IMG/VR virus record: IMGVR_UViG_3300008261_004773
Span: 32,830-96,829 of that record
Direction: 5' to 3' (one strand)
DNA: 64,000 nucleotides
DNA from: a virus
Both the position numbers and the translations under genes were made by a program. The first letter of the stretch is position 1. Each line of letters begins with the position of its first letter. The notes under the pieces are model-generated. The model made no database searches. It had not been told where the DNA came from and saw only the letters and a program-made list of their open reading frames with translations. Below are positions 57,177 through 64,000 of this stretch, piece after piece.

Positions 57177-58798
57177 GAATTTAATATTTCGATATATTTT
57201 TCTTTTATTGTTTTCGCAACATTGTCTGAATAGTATTTCTCTAAATCAGTCGGGGGTTCGTAAAGATTCTTCTCCAAAATACCACCTGAAGAATCAACTT
57301 TATAAATGAATCCTGGTTTACCACACATCCAACCTTCGATAGTTGTTCTACCTAGCTGAATACCCGCAGTCATTTTACATTTTTGGATGTACATTTCTAC
57401 AGACCAAGTTGCCTTGAAGTGTTTTACGTGTTTGTTTTCTAAAATTTCTTTCAGGTAGTTTGACTTGTCTTCACCAACTAACCATAACTCCATACCCTCT
57501 TCTTTGGTTTTTTCAATTAAGTCTCTAATTGCGTTTTCTCTCAAATAATCTATTGTACCAACAAATAAGATTGCGTTTTCTTCCTTAATATTTTTAGGTT
57601 TGAATTTAGTATTATCAACAGGGTTATAGATTACCTCAACGTCTGTCATTTCAAACTTGTCTTCCAAGTAAGATTTTATTTCAGGTCTGATTGCAACATA
57701 CTTTTTGATAGAAGGATCAATGTGAGGGTCTTCCAAACTGATAACTTCAGAATGAATTGTAGTCAATTTTGGTATCTCAGGATATAACTGACAAATTCTT
57801 TCTGTGATCGGTTTGTGTTGTGTATGGATGATGTCATAAGTAACATCAGAGATTTTGTAGAACACATTTGGTGTCGAAGGTTCAACTCCATTTGGAGTGT
57901 TGAATCCCCACTTCCCATCACCCATTTTAAAACCTGGAGGTTCCATGTGTGAAATAGTTTTGATACCTCTTTCTTTAGCTAACTTACTGAGCGGACCATC
58001 AATTTCAGAAAGCACGGTCACATCACAATTAAGTTTTTGTAACCCTTTGGCTAGCTCATAAACATATAACTCTGATCCTGTAAAAGTTTTGAAGAATAAT
58101 GAACTTATCAAAACTTTGAGTTTGTCTTCAAATTTATATTTTACTTTGGCGGGTAAATGATCTTTATATTTTTCTGCGAATATTTTTCTGTTTTCATCCC
58201 ATTGTTGGTTAACCATTCCAATGGATTTGTGAGTGATTCTCACGTTTGTGATAACCCCAACCTTCACTCCATCAATAAAGTTTTTGAAACAAAAATTTAC
58301 GTCGTACAAGTGAAAACCTGGAACATTCTCATCGAAAGTGTGTTTGATTTTTGTTTTATCTAAAACAATAAACAGTCCATCGACAATCACAGTTTCTTTG
58401 ATCCCATTTCCTAATGAGTCTGAGTATTTTGATTCCCATTTTTTTCCTTCATGCTCGTGATTAACAATTCCAACCATTCTCCCTTTTTGTTCCCACCACA
58501 TTCCACTCTCTGGCATAAAAGTAGTGCCTGCAACACCTAAAATTCCGAAATCTGATTTTTCGAAATGTTTTAGTATTTTTGAATACCAACCATTCGTGTC
58601 AAACAAAATATCATCATGACATAGTACAATTATGTCAGTATCGGATTCAGAAATGATTTCATTATAAACTTGACTGAGACTTTTTTCCCCGTTGTTCACC
58701 TTTTCGATGACGTTAATTTTTTTGAATCCTGAAGTCTTTTTGATATACTCAATGAACTCAGGATTACTCTTCCTTGTACTATATCCTACTGTTATCAT
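57173..58798 (-). CDS. two-domain glycosyltransferase (GT2-like plus GT4-like)
   Basis: The 541-residue protein has two domains. The N-terminal domain (about 1-225) has GT-A features, with DIIVLCHDDILFD as the DxD-type site and GVAGTTFMPESGMWWEQ. The C-terminal domain (about 228-541) is GT-B, with ISSLFFKTFTGSELYVYELA, AILFVGTIDYLRENAI and TIEGWMCGKPGFIYK. It could add two sugars in turn. It lies between the dehydrogenase and dUTPase genes. Confidence 0.82.
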   Translation of the reverse strand: MITVGYSTRKSNPEFIEYIKKTSGFKKINVIEKVNNGEKSLSQVYNEIISESDTDIIVLCHDDILFDTNGWYSKILKHFEKSDFGILGVAGTTFMPESGMWWEQKGRMVGIVNHEHEGKKWESKYSDSLGNGIKETVIVDGLFIVLDKTKIKHTFDENVPGFHLYDVNFCFKNFIDGVKVGVITNVRITHKSIGMVNQQWDENRKIFAEKYKDHLPAKVKYKFEDKLKVLISSLFFKTFTGSELYVYELAKGLQKLNCDVTVLSEIDGPLSKLAKERGIKTISHMEPPGFKMGDGKWGFNTPNGVEPSTPNVFYKISDVTYDIIHTQHKPITERICQLYPEIPKLTTIHSEVISLEDPHIDPSIKKYVAIRPEIKSYLEDKFEMTDVEVIYNPVDNTKFKPKNIKEENAILFVGTIDYLRENAIRDLIEKTKEEGMELWLVGEDKSNYLKEILENKHVKHFKATWSVEMYIQKCKMTAGIQLGRTTIEGWMCGKPGFIYKVDSSGGILEKNLYEPPTDLEKYYSDNVAKTIKEKYIEILNS

Positions 58799-58802
58799 TT
58801 CT

Positions 58803-59399
58803 TTATTTTATACCTGTTGAACCAAATCCTTTATCACCTCTGTCTTTATCTAAGATCTCATCTTTCTCGATCAAATCAACCCATCGACCATTTACAACAG
58901 GACATAAAACAGCTTGAGCAACTTTCATACCGCATGTTATGTTGAATGGGGTTGGGTTTGTGTTGAAGACGGGAACTTTACATTCTCCTGTATATCCATT
59001 ATCTACTGTACCTGGAGAGTTTAGTACTATCAATCCTTGATTGATTGCTAACCCTGATTTTGTTCTGATTTGAATTTCATATCCATCGTCAATATCAAAC
59101 TTCAATCCTGTAGGAATTAAAGCACGACCAAAGGCTGGTATGGTTATATCAATCACTGAATGGAGGTCAAATCCTGAATCAGTTGGATAGTTGTATTTTG
59201 GTTTAATCGCCAAGGGAGATATTCTTTGATATCCCAAACCTCTATTCACAGAGTAGGATGATTCATCCATAAGGTCTTGTGATGAAAGACCTAACAAGGC
59301 ATCTAGTTCTTTGATGTCGTTTTCTTCATCGAATACATTTTCGAAACCCTCTATTTTCTTAACGGCATCTAATAATTCCTTTTTAAAACTCTCATTCAT
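58803..59399 (-). CDS. dut: dUTPase with N-terminal extension
   Basis: The 198-residue trimeric-type dUTPase has motif 1 DSGFDLHS (about 74-81), motif 2 RTKSGLA, motif 3 NSPGTVDNGYTGECKVPV, and motif 5 RGDKGFGSTG at the C-terminus. It hydrolyses dUTP to keep uracil out of phage DNA. An extra N-terminal 60 residues (KKELLDAVKKIEGFENVFDE) is not part of the normal fold. Confidence 0.92.
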   Translation of the reverse strand: MNESFKKELLDAVKKIEGFENVFDEENDIKELDALLGLSSQDLMDESSYSVNRGLGYQRISPLAIKPKYNYPTDSGFDLHSVIDITIPAFGRALIPTGLKFDIDDGYEIQIRTKSGLAINQGLIVLNSPGTVDNGYTGECKVPVFNTNPTPFNITCGMKVAQAVLCPVVNGRWVDLIEKDEILDKDRGDKGFGSTGIK

Positions 59400-59400
59400 A

Positions 59401-60102
59401 TTATAAAAGATTTACAAATTTCTTTACTACTTCGTACAATACTACAACATCTTTCTCACAGTAGGTGTTTATTTTATCTATATTTTTTTCATCCCAATAT
59501 ACAGTATGAACCTTCGATCCATCCATTTCGTCAGATTTTGAAGACTCGACTCCCATCACACCACACATTAAATCTAAAGTTGATATTGTTGCGTATTGAC
59601 CATATTGCCACACATCTCGGGTATCGATCGCTCTAATTTCCCATGGTTTGGTATCGTATGATGGTAATATTTTTGGTGGGTTTAATCCATTGATAATCAT
59701 ACGTTTTGCTAACATAGGAATATCAAAATTTTTAACATTATGACCACACAGAAAATATCCCATTTCTCCACATTTGAAAAGTGTTTTTCTCAACTCAACC
59801 AATAAAGTTCTTTCGTTATCGTTAGAATATACTGATGTTTTGAATTTACCGTTCTGATCAATAATACCTAAACATACAGTTACTATTTTGGCAAACTCAG
59901 GTACTAAAGCGGCCCTTGTACTGAACAACTGATTGAGATTGGCGTCAATGTCCTCAGGGAACCTTTTTTTGAACCACGATTCATAATGACTAAATAGGTC
60001 TGATAATCTCTTATCAGATTTCTCCAAGTTGTCGAAGTCCTTTTGACAACCAACGGTTTCTATATCAATGAATAATATTTTTTCTAACGGAACATTTATC
60101 AT
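59401..60102 (-). CDS. DEDD-type 3'-5' exonuclease
   Basis: The 233-residue protein has Exo I ILFIDIETVG (8-17), Exo II CGHNVKNFDIPMLAKRM (about 128-144) and Exo III YCEKDVVVLYEV, the pattern of PolB-related 3'-5' exonucleases. It probably has a role in DNA replication or repair. It overlaps the next glycosyltransferase gene by four bases. Confidence 0.88.
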   Translation of the reverse strand: MINVPLEKILFIDIETVGCQKDFDNLEKSDKRLSDLFSHYESWFKKRFPEDIDANLNQLFSTRAALVPEFAKIVTVCLGIIDQNGKFKTSVYSNDNERTLLVELRKTLFKCGEMGYFLCGHNVKNFDIPMLAKRMIINGLNPPKILPSYDTKPWEIRAIDTRDVWQYGQYATISTLDLMCGVMGVESSKSDEMDGSKVHTVYWDEKNIDKINTYCEKDVVVLYEVVKKFVNLL

Positions 60103-61307
60103 AAAAAGCTCTTGTAAAGTTGTGCTCTATCTTTAGTTACTTTGTTAAGATCATAAGTGTCTTTAACGGTTTCATACAATCTTTCACCTAAATCTTTAAT
60201 CCAATTAGGATTCTTGATTAATTTCTCGATGTATTTTGCCCAATCGGAGTGATTTCTGTTTTCGTCAACCAAAAGAGCATTACCGTCTGTGAAATTACCA
60301 TTTTGTAGTGAATGTTTCAAATCTATTGTGTAAGGACCAATGTTCGATGCAATAAGGGCTTTCTTATAGAATCCTGATTCTATTACTTTCAACTGTGACT
60401 TTACTCTGTTGAAGATGTGGTTTTTTAAAGGTGCTAAAGAAATATCAAACTTGGAATAGTTTCTTGCATATGCAGTTACAGGTTTTGTCCAAACTCGAAC
60501 ATAAGGTTGATCAAATTCTCCCTCGAAAGGATCTTGTGTATACTTCAAAAGATATTCCTTGTATTCAGGACTAACAGTTGTGTAATTTTGGGTGAAGACT
60601 TTTTCATATGTTGACCAAACTGTTTCTTCAGGTAAAATGTTTCTTTTCTTTTGTTCACCTGTTTGACCGTTGATTTCAGTCATTGTTCCTCTTGTGTCAA
60701 ATCCACAGATAACAAACTGAGTTTGATCTTTATATCTTGTTAGTTTACTAAAAGATTGATCCAATAATAGGATATCTGAAAGATGAGATGAACCACCAAG
60801 CCAACCAACACGGATCCTTTCAGACTCTAAAGTTGGTTCATTGAACTGACCTTCTTTTGGATTGATTGCGTTTGGTAGAATAAAAACATTCTTATTTACC
60901 TTTTGGATTTCATCTGCAAAAATAGAAGTAGTTGTTGTTACATATTTTGCAACACGAATACAATTTACAATCTTTTCATTGATTTTGTTCACTCGAATAA
61001 CATCGTGAATTGGGTGATCCTTTGTCGGCATCCAATAGTCATCAATGTCACATACTGTGATAATTCCTAATTTATTGAGTTCTTGTACTAATTGAACTCC
61101 CGCATCGAAGTCCAACCCAATATTTCTATGATATGAAACAATATGATAATCCTTATAATAGTTTATATCATATGGAGGATCATAAACAATATCAACATGG
61201 AAATCATCTGAGTGTTGATTTTGTAAGAAAATGTGTGGATCTACAGATCTAAATTTACCAACACCAGTTCTGTCTGAGGGTAATACCAATACTTTAATTT
61301 TGGACAT
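60099..61307 (-). CDS. GT-B glycosyltransferase
   Basis: The 402-residue protein begins KIKVLVLPSDRTGVGKFRSV, has ITVCDIDDYWMPTKDHPIHD, then RVGWLGGSSHLSDILLLDQS at the start of the second Rossmann half, and SGFYKKALIASNIGPYTIDL as donor-binding region. The pattern fits phage GT4-type enzymes. Transcription probably reaches it from upstream. Confidence 0.75.
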   Translation of the reverse strand: MSKIKVLVLPSDRTGVGKFRSVDPHIFLQNQHSDDFHVDIVYDPPYDINYYKDYHIVSYHRNIGLDFDAGVQLVQELNKLGIITVCDIDDYWMPTKDHPIHDVIRVNKINEKIVNCIRVAKYVTTTTSIFADEIQKVNKNVFILPNAINPKEGQFNEPTLESERIRVGWLGGSSHLSDILLLDQSFSKLTRYKDQTQFVICGFDTRGTMTEINGQTGEQKKRNILPEETVWSTYEKVFTQNYTTVSPEYKEYLLKYTQDPFEGEFDQPYVRVWTKPVTAYARNYSKFDISLAPLKNHIFNRVKSQLKVIESGFYKKALIASNIGPYTIDLKHSLQNGNFTDGNALLVDENRNHSDWAKYIEKLIKNPNWIKDLGERLYETVKDTYDLNKVTKDRAQLYKSFL

Positions 61308-61360
61308 ATTATAATTTTACTTGGTAAAATATAGTATTTTGTCCTGATTAAAGAAAGTTG

Positions 61361-61915
61361 TTATTTGATTTTTTTGACTTTAGTTACTTTTCCTTCGAAA
61401 ATATGTGAACCAACTCTGAATGAAAAACTCTCGTTAGTTTTTTCAGTTTCTTCTACTAACAATCCATTTTCTCTAAGTGCTTCGTTCACCGCTTGTTTAA
61501 CCAACTTGTTGATACTCGATAGATCAATATTTGAAGTTGATTTAGATTCTAAAACTGGCTCAACCGATGGTTGTTTTTTACCCATAAGTCTCGAAGCCTT
61601 TTCAACTAATTCGTCTGACAATACAGGTGAAGATTGTTGTGGGGGTACGATAGGGTTTTCTAACATCAATTTTTTTATTGAGTCAGGTAGTTTAGATTTC
61701 TTGATCGCATCCACAGAAGGATTTGCAACATCTTTCGTGTTTTCGAAAGAACTTTCTGAAACTAAACCGTTCGGAATATTATATTTGGCTTGTGGTGCTG
61801 CGAACTCTTGTAAAGATGTATCAGGTAATTGTACAGGATTATTTCCTCTTGGGATTTGATTATGTTTGTCCATGATGGCTTTAGACACCATCAGTTTTTG
61901 CATTAAGTCACTCAT
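61361..61915 (-). CDS. hypothetical protein with C-terminal helix
   Basis: The 184-residue Pro/Ser-rich, probably largely disordered protein has a short helical part near its end (INKLVKQAVNEALRENGLL) and a terminal beta-like segment (SFRVGSHIFEGKVTKVKKI). No family is recognised. It is followed by a 53-base gap before the glycosyltransferase. Confidence 0.6.
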   Translation of the reverse strand: MSDLMQKLMVSKAIMDKHNQIPRGNNPVQLPDTSLQEFAAPQAKYNIPNGLVSESSFENTKDVANPSVDAIKKSKLPDSIKKLMLENPIVPPQQSSPVLSDELVEKASRLMGKKQPSVEPVLESKSTSNIDLSSINKLVKQAVNEALRENGLLVEETEKTNESFSFRVGSHIFEGKVTKVKKIK

Positions 61916-61916
61916 T

Positions 61917-62303
61917 TTAGGTAAATTTTACAACAATAATAACACTACTCATAGATTTGTCACCATTTGGATTGAAGTTAGGTCTTGGTGCATCAAAAAT
62001 TTCGTTTGTTGGTTTCAGAGATAAAATTTTATCCAATCTGAAAAGTCTCCATCCAGGTAATGGTTGTTCTCCTTTATATCCCGTAAAGGATGCACCTTCT
62101 TCATCCCAAGCTCGTAAAGCTAAGTTATTAGTTCCTTTCATCCTACCCAAACATACGGGTTCAATTTGACGCAAACCTCTACCACCTGGTTCATCACCAT
62201 CGTAGTAGATTATACATTTCTGTCTCTTTTTGATGCAATCAACAACGCTATCAACAGAAGCAATCTCTACAATTAACTCTTTTAGAGATTCTTGTAATTT
62301 CAT
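61917..62303 (-). CDS. WYL-like domain protein
   Basis: The 128-residue protein has a WYL-type pattern: VDCIKKRQKCIIYYDGDEPG, GLRQIEPVCLGRMKGTNNLA, LRAWDEEGAS and PGWRLFRLDKILSL. WYL domains sense small ligands or nucleic acids. The N-terminal helix LQESLKELIVEIASVD resembles the targeting-type helices of other proteins here. It is coupled to its neighbour by TAATG. Confidence 0.7.
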   Translation of the reverse strand: MKLQESLKELIVEIASVDSVVDCIKKRQKCIIYYDGDEPGGRGLRQIEPVCLGRMKGTNNLALRAWDEEGASFTGYKGEQPLPGWRLFRLDKILSLKPTNEIFDAPRPNFNPNGDKSMSSVIIVVKFT

Positions 62304-62599
62304 TAAATAGAGAAGTTCGGATAAGGTTTATTGGCGTTGTATTTGTTAATCTTGATTTCATTCTTTCTCTCGCCAACATCAAGTCCTGTACCCGCATTTT
62401 GATTATACACATCAAGGAAAACGCCAGTACCTCTACCCAACTCATCACCATCAGCAATTGCATCTGGACTATTAACTGAGTAAATTACTTTTTCTGCGTT
62501 GTAATCGTTTCTTGTGATCAATTTTTTTCTCTCAGTGTCTGCGATTGCTGTAAGTTGATTTTCAACGTCTTGACTCAAATCTATTGGTAAATCTGCCAT
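62303..62599 (-). CDS. hypothetical protein
   Basis: The 98-residue acidic protein (SQDVENQLTAIADTERKKLI; LGRGTGVFLDVYNQNAGTGL) has no recognised domain. It is two bases from the upstream gene and overlaps the downstream one by one base. Confidence 0.6.
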   Translation of the reverse strand: MADLPIDLSQDVENQLTAIADTERKKLITRNDYNAEKVIYSVNSPDAIADGDELGRGTGVFLDVYNQNAGTGLDVGERKNEIKINKYNANKPYPNFSI

Positions 62600-62601
62600 A
62601 G

Positions 62602-63063
62602 TTATCTGTTCATTAAATTGTTTATTCTTTTAAGGCTTTCAGTTACAGCGGTATCATACTTCTGTAGAGTTGACTTGTGTTTTTGTGATGGTCTAACGTT
62701 CGTATAATCTTTTTCATGATTCTTGATATGTTGGTTTTCCATACCAGTTTCAGATTTATTGTGTTTTGTCATGTAAACTGAGTTTCTAAGGAATGATAAA
62801 GCTCCATCTACCCATCCTTTCATTTTTTCACCACCATTCAAAACAAACGGATCTTCGTTTGTCTTACCTTTGAAATTATCAAAGAAGTTTTTAATCCTTT
62901 TTAATTGTTGGTAAGTTACAGAGTTTTGAGATTGTAGCTCTTGGTTTCTATTATACCCCTCGGTGTACTGATTTGCATTCTGAACCGAACTGAAAGAACT
63001 TTTCATGTGTTCTTTCATTTCATCAGGAAATTTCACCCTTTTATTATAAAGATCACTGTTCAC
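62602..63063 (-). CDS. hypothetical protein, GTG start
   Basis: The 153-residue charged protein (FPDEMKEHMKSSFSSVQNAN; KMKGWVDGALSFLRNSVYMT) starts at a GTG that lies within the end of the upstream gene, with an 11-base overlap. It is mostly helical; no family is recognised. Confidence 0.6.
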   Translation of the reverse strand: MNSDLYNKRVKFPDEMKEHMKSSFSSVQNANQYTEGYNRNQELQSQNSVTYQQLKRIKNFFDNFKGKTNEDPFVLNGGEKMKGWVDGALSFLRNSVYMTKHNKSETGMENQHIKNHEKDYTNVRPSQKHKSTLQKYDTAVTESLKRINNLMNR

Positions 63064-63883
63064 TCTCGAATAATTTTATAATGTCGTTTTTTGACATACC
63101 GTTTTTCTTTGCTTGTTTAACCAAAGATTTTATATTCTTCTTGATCACTGAAAGTGATTCATTATCATCAGAATCTTTATCCTCTATTTGTTTTTTTACT
63201 ACGTCAGATTTGTTTGAACTTTTGTTCTTCATTAAGATATCTTCAACAACCTTCAACATTTTTTGTCTTTGGATTTCTTCTATCTTTTCTTTCTCGGTAA
63301 TTCTTTGTCTTACAAATGCACCTTTCTTTTTCTTCTTGTCAAGTTTAATAGTTTTACCCATCTCATCTGCTCTTTCAACTGCATTGTCCACACCCATTTT
63401 ATCTAAAATCTTGATTGTTTGTGATGGAGTTTTACCTGAAGTTTCTTCATAACCAAAGGCTTTAGATAAATCCTCTTCACCGATTTCTTCAATTGACTCA
63501 CCATAATAAACTCTGTATCCACGTGTGATTGGATCGTTTGTAATTGTTGCTGCTGGTACCGTTTGGTCCATAGTTTTCTTTGGGTGTAATTTAGGATCTA
63601 AAATTGGTACCTTAGAATTGGCCATTGATCCATCGGCAGTAACTAACTCTTCAATCTCACCTTTTAGTTCTTTGGTGGATTTAACTTTTTTTTCTTTAGC
63701 AATCTTTGATAGATGTTTTCTCACTTTATCACCGTGTTTTTTATCAAAGTCAACTTTCTCATCTTTTTTCCTGGCTTCGGACAAAGTAGTCTCTACTGAA
63801 AAATAAAGAGAATATTTATTTCCTTTATCTCTCAATAAGAAATAGTATGGATTCGAATACAGTTCTTGGTCTATGGCTATCAT
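63053..63883 (-). CDS. hypothetical lysine-rich protein
   Basis: The 276-residue highly charged protein (KKDEKVDFDKKHGDKVRKHL; TIKLDKKKKKGAFVRQRITE) ends with a helix NGMSKNDIIKLFESE. A block TRGYRVYYGESIEEIGEEDL precedes a helical segment. No family is recognised. It is the first gene of the 63.9-45.6 kb reverse operon and has a TATTTATA motif 14 bases upstream. Confidence 0.6.
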   Translation of the reverse strand: MIAIDQELYSNPYYFLLRDKGNKYSLYFSVETTLSEARKKDEKVDFDKKHGDKVRKHLSKIAKEKKVKSTKELKGEIEELVTADGSMANSKVPILDPKLHPKKTMDQTVPAATITNDPITRGYRVYYGESIEEIGEEDLSKAFGYEETSGKTPSQTIKILDKMGVDNAVERADEMGKTIKLDKKKKKGAFVRQRITEKEKIEEIQRQKMLKVVEDILMKNKSSNKSDVVKKQIEDKDSDDNESLSVIKKNIKSLVKQAKKNGMSKNDIIKLFESEQ

Positions 63884-63897
63884 CCTCTTTTTTTAAC

Positions 63898-63905
63898 TAT
63901 AAATA
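63898..63905 (-). promoter_or_regulatory. late-promoter-like motif TATTTATA
   Basis: On the reverse strand it ends 14 bases before the ATG at 63883. Confidence 0.55.
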
Positions 63906-63917
63906 CTTTGAAGCGGG

Positions 63918-63925
63918 TATTTATC
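63918..63925 (+). promoter_or_regulatory. late-promoter-like motif TATTTATC
   Basis: It ends seven bases before the ATG at 63933 and is divergent from the motif at 63898. Confidence 0.5.
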
Positions 63926-63932
63926 ATTAATC

Positions 63933-64000
63933 ATGGCTTATCAGAATATAAATCAATATAATTTCAGAAAGTGGTATCTCAAGCCTGTCAATGAAATAAC
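63933..64000 (+). CDS. partial protein, 3' truncated by window edge
   Basis: Only the first 22 codons are visible (MAYQNINQYNFRKWYLKPVN, then EI). The start is supported by the late motif seven bases upstream. No function can be assigned from this fragment; the late motif suggests a virion gene. Confidence 0.55.
   Translation, partial: MAYQNINQYNFRKWYLKPVNEI

Noticed and set aside
1-64000. Integrated prophage or attachment site
   Set aside because: No integrase, excisionase or direct repeats flanking a tRNA gene were seen in the window.

Overview
The window looks like a contiguous piece of a large, low-GC tailed-phage genome of the T4-like myovirus type, most likely infecting a member of the Bacteroidota. 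The phage assignment rests on a head-assembly block with recognisable terminase large subunit, portal, prohead protease, acidic scaffold and major capsid protein (26.5-36.3 kb), a gp55-like late sigma factor, PhoH, dUTPase, ten tRNA genes and a tmRNA. The host assignment is inferred. Start codons follow A-rich leaders without Shine-Dalgarno sequences. Three genes carry TTTG-N19/20-TAnnTTTG promoters typical of Bacteroidota. The tmRNA tag begins GET, and an Oar-type TonB-dependent receptor is encoded.

Layout. 0-0.83 kb: end of one gene, then six tRNAs (Trp, Tyr, Gln, His, Ile, Ser) with a structured, non-coding 130-nt stretch among them. 0.88-9.7 kb: small accessory genes (coiled-coil protein, lipoprotein, M23 peptidase, DUF2061, two HAD phosphatases, PspC), tRNA-Gly, tRNA-Thr and tRNA-Arg, and two large related virion-like proteins. 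9.7-13.6 kb: DoxX-like membrane protein and a 1091-residue TonB-dependent receptor. 13.66-19.2 kb: tRNA-Glu, a tmRNA with a 21-residue tag, an M20 peptidase, an N-domain-less ClpC-like unfoldase and Hsp20, which together read as a proteostasis island. 19.2-38.7 kb (mostly + strand): a nucleotidyltransferase/peptidoglycan-hydrolase fusion, structural proteins, terminase, portal, a reverse-strand bS21 ribosomal protein gene, protease, scaffold, capsid, an OmpA-like protein and a zinc-ribbon protein. 38.7-45.6 kb: small conserved phage proteins and a reverse-strand baseplate/tail block. 45.6-61.3 kb: a tightly overlapping reverse-strand operon with the late sigma factor, PhoH, dUTPase, an exonuclease and a glycan island. 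That island holds seven glycosyltransferase genes including GT10 and GT11 fucosyltransferase types, a GDP-mannose 3,5-epimerase-like enzyme, a second epimerase, a UDP-sugar dehydrogenase and three methyltransferases. 61.4-64 kb: unknown phage proteins, including a WYL-like one, and the start of one more gene.

Regulation seen in the sequence. There are three promoter types. The host-like type is TTTG-N19/20-TAnnTTTG (three genes). A TTGACA-N17-TAnnnT type stands before five genes, including the receptor, DoxX, ClpC and an unknown gene divergent from bS21, and its -35 box often sits inside an inverted repeat. The motif TATTTATA lies 3-28 nt upstream of many virion genes and is a likely late promoter read with the gp55-like sigma factor; several instances are so close to the start codon that the mRNAs would be leaderless.

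How it fits together. The phage appears to bring its own translation accessories (tRNAs, tmRNA, bS21) and protein quality control (ClpC-like, Hsp20, M20 peptidase). It also carries envelope-directed proteins (TonB receptor, lipoprotein, DoxX, PspC, DUF2061) and a large sugar-modification pathway. No integrase, CRISPR array, insertion sequence or ribosomal RNA was seen.
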